A DNA stretch of 64,000 nt from Bubalus kerabau (taxonomy: Eukaryota; Chordata; Mammalia; Artiodactyla; Bovidae), in contig NC_073642.1 of assembly GCF_029407905.1 (NCBI RefSeq), forward strand, positions 496,001-560,000, written 5' to 3'. Within the stretch, counting starts at the first letter, position 1. Each line of letters starts with the position of its first letter. Positions 56,201-64,000 of this stretch are shown piece by piece. Under the pieces are notes generated by a model. That model made no database searches. It had not been told where the DNA came from and saw only the letters and a program-made list of their open reading frames with translations. Both the position numbers and the translations under genes were made by a program.

Positions 56201-57650
56201 TCCACAGGATCCCTCGCCTCTCAGAGGCACCCTGGGAAGTTCCCTAAGGTCCCCGGCAGAAGGCGAGGGACACGAGGGTTTCCCGCCGCCCCCCGAGAAA
56301 GACCTCGAGAGTCCTTCTTCAACGCGTCTCGAGGCCCTAGTCCCCTCCCGTGACTCGAGGGCCAGGACGCGCTCCCCCTCGCCACGCGCATGGAGACCTG
56401 ACTTCCCTGGCGCCGCACGAGAGGCTCCCTGAGATCCTCCTCGTGCCTCGGGAGAAAACCCCCACGGGCGCCGCAGCTCGAGGAAACCCCTGAGATGCCC
56501 CCGTCCTCGCGAGCTGAGGGCCTTCTTTTCCTGCATGGCCTGGAGAGCAATCCCGGGTCCTCTCTCCAAACGGAAGAGGAGGTTGGACTCCCTTGAGGCC
56601 GCTCAAGGGGCTTCAAGAGACCCGCGTCGCTACTCGAGAGGAGAGCGGAGTCCTTGGCTTCCCCTCGAGACGAGGCCTGACTCCCCGGGGGAGCCTGGAA
56701 TGCAACCCCGAGATCCCTGCCTTCCCTGGAGAGGAATATTAGGTCCCGGACACACGCCTAGGTGAGGTCTCTTCGGCACTGCAGTGACTCGAGCGCAACC
56801 CCCAGCTTTCCCTCGCAACCCGAGGGGAAGATGGGGCTTCCCAGGACCAACCCAAGGGGAAGGCTGAGATCCCCGTCGTAACTCGAGAATGCCGCCGCAA
56901 CTCGAGAAAAACCACGTGGTTCCCACCTCTTGGCAAGATGAGGCCCTTGCCCGCGACGGCGTCTCAAGAGAAGTCCCCTGTTCCTCCCTGAAGGGCGAAA
57001 CGGTCCCTGACAGCCTTCCTGCGACCCCCAAAAGTCCCCCGAAACGCCGGGGTCCCCCGAGGGGAACACCGAGGGTCCCGGCACCGCTTCCTCTGAGCCC
57101 CTTCTCCCCTCCTGATCGCGACAGGAGAGGGGATTCCCCTGCGTGGTCTGAAAGGGGTTCCCGGCCTTCCGTCGCACCTCAGGATGAGGCCGGTCTCACG
57201 AGGAAATTCGAGACGAGCCACATGGGTTGTGCAACATGCCGAACGCCCCCGAGTCCCTGGTCCGCTCTTGAGAAGGACCCGAGGCCCGGACCCCTCTTTG
57301 AAGGCAACCCTGTGGGTGAAGGCACAACACGAAGGGGCACTGCCACCCCCGTGCATCGTCCACAAAGACCCGCGGGTTCCACACACAGCTCGACGAGGGG
57401 CCTGAGACCCCCTGAGCAACTCGAGAGGCCAGCGGGGTTCCCTTCCTCAGACAACACGAGGCCTGACTCTCCTGTCCCAACTCTGCAGGGACCCTGCGGT
57501 CGGAGTCCGAAACGGAGAGGAAGCCTGAGGTTCCTGCCTCCCCTCGAGGTGAGGCCCTCTTCCGTTGCGCCAGACCCCGCGGAGTCCCGAGGGGCCCCGC
57601 CACCTCCACAGGATCCCTCGCCTCTCAGAGGCACCCTGGAAGTTCCCTAA
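53279..57650. repeat. Satellite I array, second homogeneous block (~3 monomers)
   Basis: Landmarks at 53726, 55129, 56535 and 57937 give spacings of 1403, 1406 and 1402 bp. Sequence type is the same as 27-41 kb (CCGAAACGGAGAGG, GCGAGCTGAGGGCC). It has its own variants such as GAATGCCGCCGC and CACACGAGGGGAAG shared by neighbouring monomers, so it is a local subfamily. The longest open frame of the window (309 codons, - strand, 54371-55300) lies here and is a satellite frame, not a gene. Confidence 0.95.
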
Positions 57651-60371
57651 GGTCCTCGGCAGAAGGGGAGGGAAACGAGGGTTTCCCGCCGCCCCCCAAG
57701 AAAGACCTCGAGAGTCCTTCTTCAACGCGTCTCGAGGCCCTAGTCCCCTCCCGTGACTCGAGAGCCATGACTCGATCCCCATCGCCACCGCATGGAGACC
57801 TGACTTCCCTGGCGCCGCACGAGAGTCTCCCTGAGATCCTCGTAGTGCCTCGGCAGTAACCCCCCACGGGCACCGCAGCTCGAGGAAACCCCTCAGACGC
57901 CCCCGTCCTCGTGAGCTGAGGGCCTTCTTTTCCTGCATGGCCTGCAGAGCAATCCCGGGTCCTGTCTCCAAACTGAAGAGCAGGCTGGACTCCCTTGAGG
58001 CCGCTCAGGGGGCTCCCAGAGACCCGCGTCGTGACTCGAGAGGAGGGCGGAGTCCTTGGCTTCCCCTCGAGACGAGGCCTGACTCCCCAGGGGAGCCTGG
58101 AATGCAACCCCGAGATCCCTGCCTTCCCTGGAGAGGAATATTAGGTTCCGGACACACGCCTAAGTGAGGTCTCTTCGGCCCTGCAGTGACTCGAGCGCAA
58201 CCCCCAGCTTTCCCTCTCACTCGAGGGGAAGATTGGGCTTCCCAGGGCCAACCCAAGAGGAAGCCTGAGATCCCCGTCGTAACTCGAGAATCCCGCCGCA
58301 ACTCGAGGAAAACCACGTGGTTCCAACGTCTTTGCAAGATGAGCCTCTGCCCGCTATGGCGTCTCAAGGGAAATCCCAGTTTCCATCCTGAAGTGTGAAA
58401 CAGTACCTGACACCTTTCATGCGACCCCCAGAAGTTCCCCGACACACCGCGTTCACTCGAGGGAAACACTTAGGGTCCCGACACCACTTCATCTGAGCCC
58501 CTTCTCCCCTCCTGATGGGGACAGGAGTGTCGATTCCCCTGCGTGGTCTGGAAGGGATTCCCGGCCTTCCCGGCGCATCTCAGGATGAGGACGTCCGCAC
58601 GAGGAAATTCGAGATGAGCCACGGGGGTGGTGCCACATGCCTATCGACCTCGATTTCCCGGTCCACTCTTGAGAAGAACCCGTTGCACGGACATCTCTTC
58701 GAAGGCAAACCTGTGGGTGAAGGCAAAATACGAAGGGGCACTGACACTCCCGTGCATCGTCCAGAAACACCCGTGGGTTCCACACACAGCTCGAAGAGGG
58801 GCCTGAGACCCCCTGAGCAACTCGAGAGGCAAGCGGAGTTCCCTTCCTCAGACAAGACGAGGCCTAACTCTCCGCTCCCAACTCTGCAGGGACCCTGAGG
58901 TCGGAGGGTAGGAGTCAGAAACAGAGAGGAAGCCTGAGGTTCCTGCCTCCCCTCGAGATGAGGCCCTCTTCCCTTGCGCCAACCACAGCGGAGTCCCGAG
59001 AGGCCCCGCTAACTCCACAGCATCCCTCACCTCTCAGGGGCACCCTGGGAAGTTCCCTCAGGTCCCCTGCAGAAGTCGAGGGAAATGAGGGTTTCCTGCC
59101 ACCACTCGAGAAAGACCTCGATAGTCCTTCTTCAAAGTGTCTTGAGGCCCTTGTCCCCTCTCTGGACTAGAGAGCAATGATGCGCTCCCCCTCGCCTCGC
59201 ACATGCAGACCTGGCTTCCCTGGCGCCGCACGAGAGGCTCCCTGAGGTCCTCGTCGTGCCTCGGGAGAAAACCCCCACGGGCGCCGCAGCTCGAGGAAAC
59301 CCCTGAGACGCCCCCGTCCTCGCGAGCTGAGGGACTTCTTTTCCTGCCTGGCCTGGAGAGCAATCCCGAGTCCTCTCTCCAAACTGAAGAGTAGGATGGA
59401 TTCCCTTGAGGCGACTCAGTGGGCTCCAAGAGATCCGCGTCGCGGCTCGAGAGGAGAGCGCAGTCCTTTGCTTCCCCTCGAGGCGAGGCCTGACTCCCCG
59501 GGGGAGTCTGGAGTGCAATCCCGAGATCCTTGTCTTCCCTTGAGAGGACTATTAGGTCCTGGACACACGCCTAGCTGAGGTCTCTTTGGCCTTGCAGTGA
59601 TTCGAGCACAACATCCAGCTTTCCCTCGCAACTCGAAGGGAAGTTTGGGCTTCCCAGGGCTAACACAAGAGGAAGACTTAAATCCCCGTCGTAACTCGAG
59701 AATCCCGCCGCAACTCGAAAAAAACCACGTGGTTCCATCGTCTTCGCAGCATGAGGCCCTTGCCCGCCACAGCGTCTCAAAAGAAGTCCCAGGTTCCTAC
59801 TGAAGTGCAAAACGGTACTTGGCACCCATGATGGCACCCCCAAAGCTCCCCAACATACAGGCCTCACTCAAGGGTAACACCCATGTTCCCCGCACCACAT
59901 CATTTGAGCCCCTTCTCCCCTCCTGATTGCAACAGGAGTGTCTTTTCTCCTGCTTTGTGTGGAAGGGGTTACCGATCTTCCCAGCGCACATCAGGATGAG
60001 GCCTGTCTCACAAGGAAATTGGAGATGTAGCCTCGTGGGTGGTGCCACATGCGGAAAGACCCCATTTCCCGGTCAGCTATTAAGAACCCGATGCCCGTAC
60101 ACGTCTTGGAATGCATCCCGTAGGATGAAGGCACAACAAGGAGGGACCCTGAACACCCGTGCATCTTTTGGAAAATTCTGCAGGTTCCACATACAGCTCG
60201 ACAAGTGACCTGTTACCTCGTGAACAACTCGAGAGGCAAGCTAAGTTTCATTTCTCCACAGAATACGAGGCCTGACTCTCCTGTCCCAACTCTGCAGGAA
60301 TCCTGAGATCGGAGTCTGAAATGGAGAGGAACCCTGAGGTTCCTTCCTCAACACGAGATGAGGCCCTCTTG
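57651..60371. repeat. Satellite I array, intermediate to diverged
   Basis: Landmarks at 57937, about 59345 and 60740. Similarity to the homogeneous type falls gradually, with the 58.2-59.6 kb part resembling 22.1-24.1 kb (GGGGGAGTCTGGA, CTTGAGAGGA). By 59.7 kb it is as diverged as the left flank. Confidence 0.88.
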
Positions 60372-63300
60372 TATTATACCACACCCAGTGGAGTCCCGAG
60401 AGGCCCCTCCCAACTCCACAGTATCAGTGTCTTCTCAGAGGCACCCTGAGCAACTCCCTGAGGTCACGGGCACAAGTCGAGGGAACACAGGGTATCCTGC
60501 CGCAACCCGAGAAAGACCTCAAGAGTCCGTCTTCAACGCGTCTTGAGGCCGGATTCCCCTACCATGACTCGAGAGCAATGACACGCTCCCCCTCGCCATG
60601 CGCATGGACACCTGACTTCCCTGGCGCCACATGAGAGGCTCCCTGAGCTCCCCGTCATACCTCGTGAGAAACCCCACACTGACGCCGCAGCTCAGGAAAA
60701 CCCACCGTCATCGCGAGATTGGGGACTTCTTTTCCTGCCTGACCTGGAGAGCAATCCCTGGTCTTTTCTCCAAACTTCACAGGAGGCTTTACTCCCTTTA
60801 GGCCACTCAATGGGCTCCAAGAGATACCTGTCGCGACTTGAGAGGAGAGCAGAGTACTTTGTTTCCCCTCGAGACGAGGCCTTACCTCGGGTGAGTCTGG
60901 AATGCAACCCCGAGATCCCTGTTGCCCCTGGAGAGGAACATTATGTCCTGGACAAAAGCCTAGATGAGGTCTATTTTGCCCTACAGTGACTTGAGAGCAA
61001 CACCCATCTCTCCCTTGTAATTCGAATGGAAAATTGGTATTCATTGGGCCAACACAAGAGGAAGTCTGAATTTCCCGTTGTAACTCGAGAATCCCACCGC
61101 AACTCTTAAAAACCACGTGGTTCCCCATTCATCGCAATATGAGGCCTTTGCCCGCTACAGAGTCTCAAGAGAAGTCCCATGTTTCGTCATAAAGTTCGAA
61201 ACGCTACTTGGCACCCTTGATGCGACCCCAAAAGTTCCCCAATATACCGGTCTCACTCCAAGGGAACACCGAAGTTCCTGGCACCACTTCATTTGAGCCC
61301 CTTCTCCGCTCCTGATCACGGCAGGAAGGTCGATCCCCCTGCTTTGTCTAGAAGGGGTTCCCGACCTTTATGGCGCACCTCAGGATGAGGCCAGTCTCAT
61401 GAAGAAATTCGAGACGTAGCCTGGTGTTGGTGCCACGTGCCAAAAGACCCCGATTTCTCGGTCTTGCTCTTGATAAGAACCCGATGCCCGGACACCTCTT
61501 CTAAGGCAACCCTGTGGATGAAGGCACTACACGAGGGGGCACTGGCAACCCTGTTCATCGTCTGGAAAACCCCGCAGGATCCACATACAGCTCCACAACT
61601 GGCCTGTCACCCCTTAAACAATGAGAGAGGAAAGCGGAGTTCCCTTCCTCAGACAAGACGAGGCCTGAGTATCCAATCCCAACTCTGCAGGCACGCTTCG
61701 ATCTGAGTCAGAAATGGAGAGGAAACCTGAGGTTCCTGCCTCAACCCGAGATGAGGCCCTCTTCCATTAAAACAAACCCAGTGGAGTCCCGAGAGGCCCC
61801 TCCCATCTCCACAGTATCCCTGACTTCTCATAGGCATTCTGAGAAGCTCCTTGAGGCCATCGGCAAAAGTCGAGGGAAATAAGGGTTTCCTGCCACAACC
61901 GAATAAAGAACTCGAGAGTCCTTCTTCAATGTGTCTTGAGGTCAGATTCCCCTACCATAGCTCGAGAGCAATAATGCGCTCCCCCTCGCCACGCACATGG
62001 AGACCTGACTTCCCTGGCGCCACACGAGAGGCTCCCTGAGCTCCCCGTCGTACCTCGTGTGAAACCCCACACTGGCGCCGCAGCTCGAGAAAACCCACAA
62101 GATCCCTCCGACATCGCGAGATGAGGGCCATCTTTTCCTGCATGGCCTGGAGAGCAGTCCCAAGTCCTCTCTCCAAACTTCACAGGAGGCTTGACTCACT
62201 TTAGGCCACAAAGTGGGCTCCAAGAGGTGCCCGTCGCGACTCGAAAGGAGAGCGGAGTCCTTTGCTTCCCTTCGACATGAGGCCTGACTCCCTGGGTGAG
62301 TCTGGAATGCAAACCTGAGATCCCTGTGGCCCTTGGAGAGGAACATTAGGTCCTGGACACAAGCCTAGATGAGGTCTCCTTTGCCCTGCAGTGACTCGAG
62401 CGCAACCCCCAGCTCTCCCTCGCAACTCGAATGGATGATTGGACTTCCCTGGCCCAACACAAGAGGAAGCCTGAAATCCCCGTCGTAACTCGAGAATCCC
62501 GCCGCAACTCGAGAAAAACCACGTGGCTCCCCCGTCATCGCAAGATGAGGCCCTTGGCCGCTACAGCGTATCAAGAGAAGTCCCACGTTCCATCCTGAAG
62601 TACAAAACAGTACTTGGCACCCTTGATGCGACCCCCAAAGTTCCCTGACATACCGGTCTCACTCGAGGGAAACACCAAAGTTCACGGCACCACTTCCTGC
62701 GAGCCCCTTCACTCCTCCTGATAGCGACAGAAGGGTCGATTCCCATGTTTTTTCTGCAAGGGGTTCCCGACGTTCCCCGCGAACCTCCGGATGAGGCCGG
62801 TCTCATGAGGAAATTCGCAAAATGGCCTCATGGTTGGTGCCAAATGCTGAAAGATCCCGAATTCCCGGTCCACTCTAGATAAGAACCTGACGCCCGGACA
62901 TCTCTTCGAAGGCAACCCTGTGGATGAAGGCACAACACGAAGGGACACTGACATCCCCATGCATCGTCTGGAAAAACCCGCAGATTCCACTCACAGCTCC
63001 AAATGTGGACTGTCACCTCGTGAACAACTCGAGAGGCAAGTGAAGTTGCATTCCTTCACACAAGACGAGGCCTTACTCTCCTGTCCCAACTCTTCAGGGA
63101 CCCTGCAATTGGAGTCAGAAATGGAGAGGAACCCTGAGGTTCCTGCCTCAACTAGAGAAGAGGCCCTCTTCCATTGAACCAAACTCAGTGGTGTCCCGAG
63201 AGGCCCCTCCCAACACCACAGTATCCCTGAATTCTCAGAGGCTCCCTGAGAAGCTACCTGAGGTCACTGGCACAAGTCGAGGGAACCCAGAGTTTCCTGA

Positions 63301-64000
63301 AGTAACCCGAGAAAGACTTGGAGAGTCCTTTTTCAACGTCTCTTGATGCCCGATTCCCCTACCATGACTCCAGAGCAAGGACGCGCTCCCCTCGCCACAA
63401 GCAGTAAAACTGACTTCCCTAGTACCACACAAGAGGCTCCCTGAGTACCCCATCGTACCTCGTGAGAAAACCCACAGTGGCGCCGCAGTTCGAGAAAAAC
63501 CACAAGATGCCCCCGTCAAGGAGAGATGGGGGCCTTCTTTTCCTGCCTGACCTGGAGAGCAATTCCTGGTCCTCTCTCCAAACTTCACAGGAGTATTGAC
63601 TCCCTTTAGGCCACTCAGTTGGGTCCTAGAAATACCCGGTGCGACTCGAGAGGAGAGCGGAGTCCTTTGCTTCCCTGGAGACGAGGCCTGACTCCCCGGG
63701 TGAGTTTGGAATGCAACCCCGAGATCCCTGTCGCCCCTGGAGTGGAACATTATGTCCTAGACACAAGCCTAGATGAGGTCTATTTGCCCTACAGTGACTC
63801 GAGAGCAACCTCCATCTCTCCCTCACAATTTGAATGGAAGATTGGTCTTCCCACGGTCAACACAAGAGGAAGTCTAAATTTCCCATCGTAATTCGAGAAT
63901 TCAGCCTCAAGTCTTAAAAACCATGTGGTTCCCCCTTCATCGCAATATGAGGCCCTTGCCAGCTAGAGTCTCAAGAGAAGTCCCACGTTCCATCTTAAAG
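60372..64000. repeat. Satellite I segment paralogous to 18238-21873
   Basis: Nearly identical to 18238-21873 at an offset of 42,137 bp, dropping to 42,127 bp after a 9-10-bp deletion near 60705. Shared rare features include GAGATTGGGGAC, AACCTGAGATCCCTGTGG (62310) and ACGTCTCTTGATGCC (63337). The match runs to the end of the window. The ERV present in the other copy is absent here. Confidence 0.9.

Overview
The window is ruminant, most likely bovine (Bos or a close relative), pericentromeric heterochromatin. About 50 of the 64 kb is one tandem satellite with a period near 1,404 bp, rich in CTCGAG. It matches what I remember of bovine satellite I (the 1.715 g/cm3 satellite, about 1.4 kb). Sheep and goat satellite I is much shorter, which argues for a bovine source. 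A ruminant-type L1, SINEs of the Bov-A/Bov-tA kind and a class II (betaretrovirus-like) endogenous retrovirus fit the same host. I see no cellular gene.

Layout. 1-1293: diverged satellite I. 1295-9460: an 8.2-kb L1 on the + strand with long 5' UTR, decayed ORF1 and ORF2, and an A-rich tail. 9461-11872: satellite I resumes within the same monomer. 11873-18228: a 6.4-kb internally deleted ERV on the - strand. 18229-~27100: diverged satellite I with a truncated monomer and a partial duplication. ~27120-41070: a GC-rich, very homogeneous block of about ten 1.4-kb monomers. 41071-52380: an 11.3-kb island without satellite I, holding a SINE fragment, about 3 kb of single-copy-looking DNA with one SINE, a GC-rich ~120-bp tandem repeat, and a second satellite of alternating ~700/~530-bp units that carries a solo LTR at 48608-49905. 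52381-~53280: diverged satellite I. ~53280-57650: a second homogeneous block. ~57650-64000: intermediate then diverged satellite I. The last ~3.6 kb closely match 18240-21873.

How it fits together. The L1 and the ERV lie in diverged satellite I and the solo LTR lies in the second satellite. The two homogeneous blocks are free of insertions, as expected if they expanded recently or are still being homogenised. The ERV and the solo LTR belong to the same LTR family. The site equivalent to the ERV insertion is empty at about 60370, inside a paralogous segment about 42.1 kb away. All retroelement reading frames are broken, and the long reading frames on both strands of the satellite look like a by-product of GC-rich sequence. 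I found no undescribed functional system. The most unusual features are structural: satellite boundaries, nested duplications, the second satellite with its unit alternation, and the rearranged ERV.
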